A stretch of DNA of 64,000 nucleotides from the NCBI RefSeq assembly GCF_900452515.1, contig NZ_UGNW01000001.1, positions 1,054,001 to 1,118,000 on the forward strand, given 5' to 3'. The stretch's first letter is position 1. Each line of letters opens with the position of its first letter. This DNA is from Legionella birminghamensis (GTDB lineage Bacteria; Pseudomonadota; Gammaproteobacteria; Legionellales; Legionellaceae). Shown piece by piece: positions 43,901 to 50,639 of this stretch. A model generated the notes under the pieces. The model had not been told where the DNA came from. It did not search any database and saw nothing but the letters and a program-made list of their open reading frames with translations. The translations under genes were made by a program, and so were the position numbers.

Positions 43901-44585
43901 CAGTATTCCTGAAGAAGAGCCCAAAGCAGGTACAGGGGTGTTAGTCCCAGGCTCCCAGACCAATATAGCAGTAAGCAGCTCTCAAACAACGACAATTGTC
44001 CAGACAGCACCCAAAGCCGTAATTAAGACAGGGGATATCATTTTCGCAGTGCTGGATACTTCAGTGAACAGCGATGAACCGGGTCCGATTTTAGCAACCA
44101 TAGTGTCTGGAAAATTAAAAGGTTCGAAGTTGATTGGAAGTTTCACATTGCCCAGCAACTCGGACAAAATGGTGATTAGCTTTAATACACTGTCCATTCC
44201 CGGAACGCCACATACGATTTCAGTTAATGCCTTTGCTATTGATCCCAACACTGCACGCACTGCATTGGCTAGTCGCACCAACCATCATTATCTGCAACGT
44301 TATGGTTCCTTATTTGCCTCCTCCTTCCTGGAAGGGTTTGGTAATGCATTCCAATCGGCAAACACGACTGTAACTGTTGGCGGCACCGGAGGCGGCGACA
44401 ATATTACTGTGCAGAATGGTATTGGACGATCGGCATTGGAGAACGCTGTAATAGGTTTGGCAACCGTAGGTAAATCCTGGGGCCAGGTCGCTCAACAACA
44501 GTTCAACCGTCCGACCACAGTTGAAGTATTTTCAGGTACTGGAATGGGTATCCTCTTTACCCAAGATGTCACGTTAACAAGCTAA
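40911..44585 (+). CDS. icmE: Dot/Icm core channel protein IcmE/DotG
   Basis: IcmE (DotG) is the VirB10-like protein that spans inner membrane, periplasm and outer membrane to form the channel. The 1224-residue product is longer than the L. pneumophila form (about 1048). It has an N-terminal cytoplasmic part, one TM helix (about residues 16-38, SRVIIVFTTILLVIAVVIGVIKF), a Gly/Pro-rich linker, a repeat domain (about residues 165-905) of ten-residue units such as AGFTAAELKN, and a VirB10-like C-terminal domain (KTGDIIFAVLDTSVNSDEPGPILATIVSGKLKGSKLIG). The extra length lies in the repeats. It begins three bases after icmK. Confidence 0.96.
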   Translation: MAGRKENLKALFTNTRSRVIIVFTTILLVIAVVIGVIKFMGAGTDGPGASADVPGAPAIQSIPGALNPTAQYAKLQEAQNVTQAQNALKTGGSAIPTLIRSQQIGSGVDGVGMAGDNGQGGVGFSTLAMEDEAGAQRSLWLDELRKGNCNKSVVQKVVSEGANISLLKQACSCVQLKADGYQLADLQQSCSCQELKAAGFNARQLKDNGYSAGQLRICGFDACELRNAGFTAQQMKDGGFSDGELKGAGFSDAEINKASGLPDGVTEADIRKAGCDVNALQRLRSAGVSAAAIRRTNGCGANQLKTAGFTAQDLRNAGFSAADLKNAGFTPEQLRQAGYSARDLLNAGYTPDELLKTGYTPAEIEAAESELPPGITPTDVKNAGCDINGVTKERLAGVSAKLIRQYANCSAQALKAAGFTNGDLAYAGFTPDQIKAAGLLSDDAIRAAGCDPDKLKSINTGGVSARKIKDLNGCTAAALKAAGYGAQALLDAGYTPQELTAAGFTPDEIRAAQQASDAAIKAAGCDPDKLKALYAAGVSAKRIHDLNGCSTAALKSAGYDAKSLLEAGFTPQDLLAAGFTPEQIRQGQLATDAAIRAAGCDINKLGELKAAGVTGKRIHELSGCSAAVLKDAGFSARSLLDAGFTPQDLKNAGFTARQLLDAGLTPQQLLQAGFTPDQLRQAGVSAADIIAAGRVANCNVSSLQAAHAAGVSATVIKQTLGCSAAGLKAAGYNAADLRAAGFTAAELKNAGFSAPDLKAAGFSAKELRDAGFPAEELKAAGFTAGQLKEAGYSAAELKSSGFTAKQLKDAGYSAKQLKDAGFSATELRAAGFSAKDLKDAGFSAAALRTAGFSAKDLKDAGFTAEELRNAGFSASALKDAGFSADDLRKAGFSDAELQAAGIQPGSAVAGLGENQIPGATSGVPGVPGLSGTGLTTASSQAAANSRQLQEILNRQNQQMADQRYQQRIQQRTSDMMGAATSSLQSWSRVSVQAYTASSIPEEEPKAGTGVLVPGSQTNIAVSSSQTTTIVQTAPKAVIKTGDIIFAVLDTSVNSDEPGPILATIVSGKLKGSKLIGSFTLPSNSDKMVISFNTLSIPGTPHTISVNAFAIDPNTARTALASRTNHHYLQRYGSLFASSFLEGFGNAFQSANTTVTVGGTGGGDNITVQNGIGRSALENAVIGLATVGKSWGQVAQQQFNRPTTVEVFSGTGMGILFTQDVTLTS
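41400..43620 (+). repeat. Coding repeats of icmE, with 225-bp super-repeats
   Basis: The DNA encodes about seventy ten-residue units of the general form LKxAGFxAxx. Within it lie three longer units of 75 residues (225 bp), beginning at 42240, 42465 and 42690. Each starts AI(R/K)AAGCD and carries a GVSA(R/K)xI and a second Cys (LNGC or LSGC); the third decays after about 70 residues. From about 43060 to 43610 the array is simple ten-residue units without Cys, consistent with recent expansion by slippage or unequal exchange. Confidence 0.85.
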
Positions 44586-44596
44586 GCAGGTAGGAA

Positions 44597-45496
44597 ATGG
44601 CCGATAATTATCAAGGTAATGATGAATACGAGTTCACTGATTTAGATGCTCTGGATCCAGAGCCGATGGACAGTGAAGAGCCACAGCAATCGTCCGCTGT
44701 AGCCAAAAAGAAAATGTCTGATATGGGAGAGACCAATGTCAAGCGAAATGCGCTTATCGCAATCGTTGTCATTGTTCTGGCCATGTTGGGGTACAAGTTT
44801 CTCGGATCATTTTTTACAAGTAAACCCAAGCCCGTGGATACTACGGAGGCTCCGGTGACTGCAACTGTACCGCCTACCGATACAACGCCTGCAACAGCTA
44901 CACAGCAGCCTGAAGTAGTAGATCAGGAGCCATCTATTCCGGTATCTACATCGGCCAGCGTTGCACCCGATACAACAACGACAACCACGACAAATACTAC
45001 GCAGGTGGCTTCCGGGCTTGGCGATACCAGCAGTTCCTCCGCGAACGATCAACAAGTGAACCAGAAGCTTTCTGCCCTGGAACTCAGTCAGCAGAATCTT
45101 CGTACTGAGGTCAATTCACTGAGCGAGCAACTGGGAGGCGTGAATACTAGTATCAACGAATTAACCAATAAAATTAATTCCTTAAATCAAATGATAACGA
45201 CACTTGCTGGAAAAGTAGAAGAGCAATCCAATCAGATTACTGTTTTGACAGTGAGGACTCAACCTAAAAAAATTGTACATAAAGTAGTCAAGCAGATTGT
45301 CCCAAAAAATATTTATTATCTCCAGGCTGTAATTCCTGGAAGAGCTTGGTTAATTGGAACAAATGGGTCTACACTTACCGTTAGAGAAGGGACAAATATT
45401 GCAGGATATGGGGTCGTTAGATTGATAGACCCGCATCAGGGACGCGTCGTTACAAGTTCAGGACAGGTAATCAGGTTTAGTCCCCAAGACAGTTGA
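44597..45496 (+). CDS. icmG: Dot/Icm core protein IcmG/DotF
   Basis: IcmG (DotF) is a bitopic inner-membrane protein of the core complex, with a periplasmic domain; the domain composition agrees with the family. The 299 residues (269 in L. pneumophila) have an acidic cytoplasmic N terminus, one TM helix (about 52-70, NALIAIVVIVLAMLGYKFLG), a Thr/Pro-rich linker (about 75-150), coiled-coil heptads (about 150-215, NQKLSALELSQQNLRTEVNSLSEQLGG) and a C-terminal beta domain (YLQAVIPGRAWLIGTNGSTLTVREGTNIAGYG). The low-complexity Thr linker accounts for the length. Confidence 0.95.
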   Translation: MADNYQGNDEYEFTDLDALDPEPMDSEEPQQSSAVAKKKMSDMGETNVKRNALIAIVVIVLAMLGYKFLGSFFTSKPKPVDTTEAPVTATVPPTDTTPATATQQPEVVDQEPSIPVSTSASVAPDTTTTTTTNTTQVASGLGDTSSSSANDQQVNQKLSALELSQQNLRTEVNSLSEQLGGVNTSINELTNKINSLNQMITTLAGKVEEQSNQITVLTVRTQPKKIVHKVVKQIVPKNIYYLQAVIPGRAWLIGTNGSTLTVREGTNIAGYGVVRLIDPHQGRVVTSSGQVIRFSPQDS

Positions 45497-45503
45497 GGCA
45501 TAT

Positions 45504-46082
45504 ATGGGTGATGGTGGTAGCGGTGGTTTAGTTTCTTGGATAACAAGTAATGCAAGCATTTTTAATAATCTCGCAGCCAATTTACTTCCTGTCGAGCGCT
45601 TGGTTACAGGGGCTGCCTATCTCATAGGCATCGCTTTTGCATTTAAGGCAATTTACAGTTTGAAAGTTTATGGTGAAGCCAGAACCATGATGTCAAGCAA
45701 TACGAGCATCAAAGAGCCCGTCATGTACATCATGGTTGCTGCTATCCTAATCTATTTTCCAACTGGCTTGGATATAATGCTCAATACCACTTTTGGTTCC
45801 TCCAATATTCTGCAGTATGCCCCTATGGATAGCCAAAATCAGGCTTTGGATACTTTATTTGGCACAGGCAGTGCCGTAGGACAATCGCTTTCCCTGTTAA
45901 TTCAGGTGATTGGGGTTATTGCTTTTGTCAGAGGATGGGTCTTGATAGCCCGATCCGCATCGCAAGGGCAACCTCCAGGAGGGACAGGAAAGGGATTAAT
46001 GCATGTTTTTGGTGGAATCTTAGCCATGAACATTGTAGCAACGCTGGAAATGATTAATAATACATTATATGGTACAAGTTGA
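45504..46082 (+). CDS. icmC: Dot/Icm inner-membrane protein IcmC/DotE
   Basis: The 192-residue integral membrane protein is close in length to the L. pneumophila one (194). It has about four TM helices (about residues 35-52, 70-90, 125-145 and 160-180) and the motifs LLPVERLVTGAAYLIGIAFAFKAIYSLKVYGEARTMMSS and LIQVIGVIAFVRGWVLIARSASQGQPPGGTGKGLMHVFGGILAMN. The latter is a conserved amphipathic or re-entrant segment shared with IcmV and IcmD-type proteins. Its exact place in the channel is not settled. The start ATG 45504 follows the icmG stop by seven bases. Confidence 0.94.
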   Translation: MGDGGSGGLVSWITSNASIFNNLAANLLPVERLVTGAAYLIGIAFAFKAIYSLKVYGEARTMMSSNTSIKEPVMYIMVAAILIYFPTGLDIMLNTTFGSSNILQYAPMDSQNQALDTLFGTGSAVGQSLSLLIQVIGVIAFVRGWVLIARSASQGQPPGGTGKGLMHVFGGILAMNIVATLEMINNTLYGTS

Positions 46083-46110
46083 ATTTAATTGAAATTAAAG
46101 GAGAATCACT

Positions 46111-46524
46111 GTGAAAACGCTGGCTGATAAAACAATTCTAAATAAGCGGCTATTCGTTTGGTTTGCTTGTTTAGGTTTAATGGTTATGGCGGGGGAAGCC
46201 GCTGCATCATCCACCCTTACTCTAGGTGGTATGGCTTCAAGTATCACAGGCTCCTTTGCCAGCTTAACCCGTTTAATTACTGCAGGATCCTATCTTGCTG
46301 GTCTTGGATTTTCTATCGGTGCTATTATGAAATTCAAACAGCATAAAGATAATCCAACTCAAATTCCTATTGGTACGCCAATTGCCCTTGTTTTAATTGC
46401 GGCGGCCTTACTATTCCTGCCTACAATATTAGGAATAGCAGGAGCTACAATGTTTGGCGGCAGCGGCGGACAGACTGCTGGCCCAGGTGGTTCTATCTTC
46501 AGCAGTGGTTCTTCTGGTTCATAA
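46111..46524 (+). CDS. icmD: Dot/Icm inner-membrane protein IcmD/DotP
   Basis: The 137-residue membrane protein (132 in L. pneumophila) has an N-terminal hydrophobic signal-like helix (about residues 14-30), and two TM helices (about 50-75 and 86-110) with MASSITGSFASLTRLITAGSYLAGLGFSIGAIMKFKQHKDNPTQIPIGTPIALVLIAAALLFLPTI. The tail is Gly/Ser-rich. The start GTG 46111 has AAGGAG seven bases before it. It is a paralogue of the IcmC-type modules. Confidence 0.93.
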   Translation: MKTLADKTILNKRLFVWFACLGLMVMAGEAAASSTLTLGGMASSITGSFASLTRLITAGSYLAGLGFSIGAIMKFKQHKDNPTQIPIGTPIALVLIAAALLFLPTILGIAGATMFGGSGGQTAGPGGSIFSSGSSGS

Positions 46525-46536
46525 GAATCAATAGCA

Positions 46537-46578
46537 GGGTATTATTTTCAGTCTATAATTAGACAGAAAATAATACCC
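46537..46578. promoter_or_regulatory. Long hairpin between icmD and icmJ
   Basis: GGGTATTATTTTC (46537-46549) pairs perfectly with GAAAATAATACCC (46566-46578), and after one A-A mismatch GTCT (46551-46554) pairs with AGAC (46561-46564), giving a 17-bp stem and a 6-base loop. It lies 13 bases past the icmD stop and 32 bases before icmJ. No T-run follows, so an mRNA processing/stability hairpin or attenuator is more likely than a plain terminator. Confidence 0.65.
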
Positions 46579-46610
46579 GTTGTTGTAAAATTGCAAGGTA
46601 ATAGAAGCTA

Positions 46611-47243
46611 ATGGCCGTCAATCAGGAACGCAATAAGTTAAGGCTTGTAGCCAGCCCTGGCGCCTGGCGCTTATATTCAGCTAGAAAAGCGGATGAGCGA
46701 TTTAAAGCCTACGAACAAAAAGTATTTCTACGCGACCGTTATACCTGTCAATTCTGTGGTTTTCAGGCAAAACTCTTTCAAGAAGTTATTAATATTGACG
46801 GTAATTATACAAACAACAAGATTTCCAATATGGTTACAGCATGTTGTTTCTGCGCTCAATGTTTTTTTGTTGAATCCGTTGGGGTTGGTGGTTATGGCGG
46901 GGGTACACTTATCTATCTTCCAGAACTTCAGCAATCCGAACTGAACAGTTTATGCCATGTCCTTTTTTGCGCAATAACCAATGATACGGGCTATAAAGGC
47001 AGCGCTCAGAATATATATAGAAGTTTTAAATCCCGATCCCAGACTGTCGAGGAAAAATTCGGAGAAGGTACCAGCGATCCCTCTATCTTTGGACAATTGA
47101 TTATTGACTCTGGTGCAACATCTCCTGAAATTACTGATAAATTATTTAATAATATACGGTTACTTCCATCCAGAGCCAAATTTAGAAGACAAATAGAGCA
47201 ATGGGCGGCTAGTGCTTTGGAAGAAATGGCTGAGAGCACTTAA
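46611..47243 (+). CDS. icmJ: Dot/Icm coupling complex component IcmJ/DotN
   Basis: IcmJ (DotN) is a soluble zinc-binding protein that attaches to the IcmO tail in the coupling complex. The 210 residues (208 in L. pneumophila) contain the zinc site CQFCGF (about residues 44-49) with CCFCAQCFF (about 80-88), in an HNH-like setting (RDRYTCQFCGFQAKLFQEVINIDGNYTNNKISNMVTACCFCAQCFF). The rest is helical (SAQNIYRSFKSRSQTVEEKFGEG). It begins after the hairpin at 46537-46578 and ends 63 bases before icmB. Confidence 0.95.
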   Translation: MAVNQERNKLRLVASPGAWRLYSARKADERFKAYEQKVFLRDRYTCQFCGFQAKLFQEVINIDGNYTNNKISNMVTACCFCAQCFFVESVGVGGYGGGTLIYLPELQQSELNSLCHVLFCAITNDTGYKGSAQNIYRSFKSRSQTVEEKFGEGTSDPSIFGQLIIDSGATSPEITDKLFNNIRLLPSRAKFRRQIEQWAASALEEMAEST

Positions 47244-47306
47244 TTAGTCCAAACAAATTCACATCGGTAAAAGTATTACTTAACAGGCAAGTTATTAGGA
47301 AAAGCT

Positions 47307-50300
47307 ATGGCGAATTGGGCAGATTCATTTTTCGAAGGGGTTGACACTTTTTTTGCTTGGCTAAGTACCTCCCTTAAGCAGACGACTGAATCTTATTTGG
47401 AATTGGAAACGGCGGATAGCCCTACGGTTCTGGTTAACCATGATGGCTCGCTGCTTTCAATTCTGAAAATCGAGGGTGTCACTGCCTTAGCGGGTGCTGA
47501 GGAATTTGAGCATTTGGTAGAAGGTTTAAGCAATGCCTTTCAAGGTGCGATGGGTCGCCCTGGTCATGCACTTCAGGTTTTATTTAGTCATGACAAACAA
47601 AATATCCGTAAAGTTATCAAAGATATCTATGGGCCGGCAGAGTCTACTGCCCAACGTCTAAATCTGAATCTAGACGATTTGTTTAAAGAACGAATTGATT
47701 ACCTTTCACTTTATTGTGCGGAAGAGCGTGTCTATTTTGTTTTACTCACGCGTCCCTTTAATCTGCCTTCCGACCAGTTAAAAACTGCAAATAAAACTAA
47801 GCTGAAAATGCTCAGGGATTCCAAGGCGCCGCCATTTAAAAACTCACAAACTATCTATGCGGCAATACCTGAGTTGCGTGATACGCATGACGCTTATGTA
47901 CGCGCGGTGATGAATGACCTCGACAGTTTAAATGTCTTTGCCACACTGTTAAAAGTCCACGATGCTGTACATGCCATCCGGATGACTGGCGATCCTGATT
48001 TTACCAGTGATGATTGGCGGGCAACTTTACCTGGCGATAAAATTCTGCCCAAAGAGATTAATAGCTTTGAAGGGGATGCTTCTGATTTACTCTGGCCTCC
48101 TCTATCCAAACAGGTGTTGCCTCGTGATGCGGAGATACTCGATTTACGGACAGTACGGGTGGGCGATAAAATTTACTCCTCCGTATTCATCGATTTGTTT
48201 CCTAAGGAAATCCGGCCATTCATTACCTTATTTGCCCGTATATTACCAGCCCATATTCCCTGGCGAATATCCTTTCTAATTGAAAGCGAAGGCCTTGATA
48301 CAATTAAGTTCAAGGGGTTGCTGGCTTCGATTCTCAGCTTTTCTTCTGCTCAAAATCGCTTAATCAGTGATTCGGTAAATCTTTTGAAATATCTGCAGTT
48401 GAACACAGATGATGCGATTGTACGCTTACGAGTAGTAGCAACAACCTGGGCGAAAGAGGGTGAAATGGCGCTTCTTCGCCGCCGCAGTTCGGAATTGGTA
48501 AAAGCGATCCAGGGCTGGGGCTCTACAGAAGTATCTGAGGTCTGCGGAGATGCCTTCGCCGGCTTTGTGTCCAGTATGCTGGCTGCGACTACCCGAAGTG
48601 CTGCGGTACCTTCGGTGGCTCCCTTGTCTGATGTAATCAGTATGTTGCCGATTACAAGACCCGCATCACCCTGGAGCACCGGTGCATTACTGTTTCGTTC
48701 GCCGGATGGCAAACCCTGGCCGTTTCAACCGGGTTCTACCCAGCAAACAACCTGGATTGATCTTGTTTATGCGCGTCCGGGATCGGGTAAATCTGTTTTG
48801 TCGAACGCGTTGAACCTGGCGCTTTGCCTGTCTGGTGGTTTAACCCGTCTGCCCCGCATTGCAATTATTGATATTGGCCCCTCCAGTAGTGGTTTGATCT
48901 CACTTTTAAGAGAGGCTTTGCCGGCCTCACAAAGGCATTTGGTAGCTTATCATCGTCTGCGAATGACACCGGAATATTCGATTAACCCTTTCGACACCCA
49001 ATTGGGTTGTCGTTACCCAACTGCGCTTGAACGCTCTTTTTTGGTTAACTTTCTAACTTTGTTGACTACCCCTCTTGGGGCAAGCAAGCCTTATGATGCG
49101 ATGCCTGATTTGGCGGGTATGGTGGTTGATGAGCTGTACAAGAGTTTTGCTGATGAGTTTAACCCGACACCATACGCACCTGGGGTGGAAGAATTTATTG
49201 ATTCGATTCTCGAGGAAATAGGCTTCGTTCGCGATTCGAAATCCACTTGGTGGGAGGTTACGGATGCGCTTTATTCAGCTGGTTTTGTCCATGAAGCAAT
49301 GCTTGCACAGCGTTATGCGATGCCTTTGCTTGCCGATGCCGCCTCCATTTGTCGGACTCCCTCCATTGAGGACTTGTATGAGCGGGTTGTCGCTCCAACT
49401 GGAGAATCGCTAATCAGCGCGTTTTCGCGTATGATTTCCGGTGCTGTTCGGGAATATTCCATATTATCAAGAGTTACCAGCTTCGATATTGGTGATGCCA
49501 GGGTGGTCTCCCTGGATCTTGACGAGGTAGCGAAGAGCGGGGGGGATGCAGCCGACAGACAAACCTCCGTCATGTACATGCTGGCACGCTATGTACTTGC
49601 CCGGCATTATTATCTCACTGAAGAAAGTATGGGTACTGTTCCTGATCAATATAAGGAGTATCACAAAGACCGTGTTCTGGAAATTCGTGAAGATCCCAAA
49701 CGGATTGTTTATGACGAATTCCACCGTACCGCCAAATCTTCTGCTGTTCGTGATCAGGTTATTGTCGATATGCGGGAAGGAAGGAAATGGAAAGTCCAGA
49801 TTTCCCTGCTTTCCCAATCTGTAGATGACTTTGATCCAGTGATGATTGATTTCGCCACTGCAATTTATATTATGGATGCCGGACCTTCTCAGGCAGTGGA
49901 AAAGACCAGTCAGATTTTCGGTCTTACCAATACCGCCAAGATCGCCCTGCGCACGCGGGTGCATGGCCCAAGGCAGGGCGGGGCAACTTTTCTGGTCCAA
50001 TATGCCACCAAAACCGGTGTTAACGTCCAGTTACTGACGCTGACGCTTGGTCCGATTGAGCTTTGGGCATTTAGTACTACTGCTGAAGACGCGGCTGTTC
50101 GTAACCAGCTTTATCGTCATATCGGCCCTTCAGAAGCACGACGTTTTCTTGCTGCATTATTCCCCAATGGCTCAGTGGCCAAGGAAGTGGAGAATCGTTT
50201 GATTCTTATGAAATCCGAGGTGGGATTAATTGAAGAGGATGCAAAAGCGAGCGTTATAGAGCAGCTAGTGAATGATTTGCTGAATGCTTATGCAAAAGAT

Positions 50301-50336
50301 CCAAATATGAAGAGTCTTCCCGGAAAGATTCAGTAG
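47307..50336 (+). CDS. icmB: Dot/Icm ATPase IcmB/DotO
   Basis: IcmB (DotO) is a VirB4-like ATPase that forms hexamers with DotB at the base of the machine. The 1009-residue length equals that of L. pneumophila. The N-terminal domain is followed by the ATPase core with Walker A ARPGSGKSVLSNAL (about residues 488-501), Walker B-type DPKRIVYDEFHRTAK (about 793-807) and the QISLLSQSVDDFDPVMIDFATAIYIMD region. It ends the long plus-strand gene set. The 50337-50639 gap beyond it carries repeats instead of tphA. Confidence 0.97.
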   Translation: MANWADSFFEGVDTFFAWLSTSLKQTTESYLELETADSPTVLVNHDGSLLSILKIEGVTALAGAEEFEHLVEGLSNAFQGAMGRPGHALQVLFSHDKQNIRKVIKDIYGPAESTAQRLNLNLDDLFKERIDYLSLYCAEERVYFVLLTRPFNLPSDQLKTANKTKLKMLRDSKAPPFKNSQTIYAAIPELRDTHDAYVRAVMNDLDSLNVFATLLKVHDAVHAIRMTGDPDFTSDDWRATLPGDKILPKEINSFEGDASDLLWPPLSKQVLPRDAEILDLRTVRVGDKIYSSVFIDLFPKEIRPFITLFARILPAHIPWRISFLIESEGLDTIKFKGLLASILSFSSAQNRLISDSVNLLKYLQLNTDDAIVRLRVVATTWAKEGEMALLRRRSSELVKAIQGWGSTEVSEVCGDAFAGFVSSMLAATTRSAAVPSVAPLSDVISMLPITRPASPWSTGALLFRSPDGKPWPFQPGSTQQTTWIDLVYARPGSGKSVLSNALNLALCLSGGLTRLPRIAIIDIGPSSSGLISLLREALPASQRHLVAYHRLRMTPEYSINPFDTQLGCRYPTALERSFLVNFLTLLTTPLGASKPYDAMPDLAGMVVDELYKSFADEFNPTPYAPGVEEFIDSILEEIGFVRDSKSTWWEVTDALYSAGFVHEAMLAQRYAMPLLADAASICRTPSIEDLYERVVAPTGESLISAFSRMISGAVREYSILSRVTSFDIGDARVVSLDLDEVAKSGGDAADRQTSVMYMLARYVLARHYYLTEESMGTVPDQYKEYHKDRVLEIREDPKRIVYDEFHRTAKSSAVRDQVIVDMREGRKWKVQISLLSQSVDDFDPVMIDFATAIYIMDAGPSQAVEKTSQIFGLTNTAKIALRTRVHGPRQGGATFLVQYATKTGVNVQLLTLTLGPIELWAFSTTAEDAAVRNQLYRHIGPSEARRFLAALFPNGSVAKEVENRLILMKSEVGLIEEDAKASVIEQLVNDLLNAYAKDPNMKSLPGKIQ

Positions 50337-50378
50337 AGGCCCTATAGGTTTTTCCATCTGAATTCGGCGGCTGCGACC

Positions 50379-50615
50379 CATAGCTATTGACACAAATCCA
50401 GTCGAATCCCCGCGGCTTCGACCGCGGGGCCCATGGTGGCCTTAAACAAGAGCTTAGAAAAACTACAATCCTGCCAGAAGTAAAGATTGAATGAATTGCT
50501 TAGTAAATTGAGTCTCCGAATTAGATTCATTGGGGCCCCGCGGTCAAGCCGCGGGGATTCGGATTAGTCAAAGCCGCGGGGATTCGGCGTGGTCGTGCCG
50601 TGGGGATTCGGATGG
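50379..50615. repeat. Composite GAATCCCCGCGG repeat element between icmB and icmF
   Basis: The left end is CATAGCTATTGACACAAAT (50379-50397), then CGAATCCCCGCGG to GACCGCGGGGCCCATGG (about 50403-50435), a core of about 95 bases, the mirrored GGGGCCCCGCGGTC (about 50533-50546), and three tandem, increasingly degenerate GCCGCGGGGATTCGG copies to 50611. The right outer end (TTGTGTAGATAGCTATG) is missing, so the element seems truncated on the icmF side. No gene is present in this 303-base gap. Confidence 0.75.
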
Positions 50616-50639
50616 TCGGTTGGAAAAGTGCAAAGGCGT

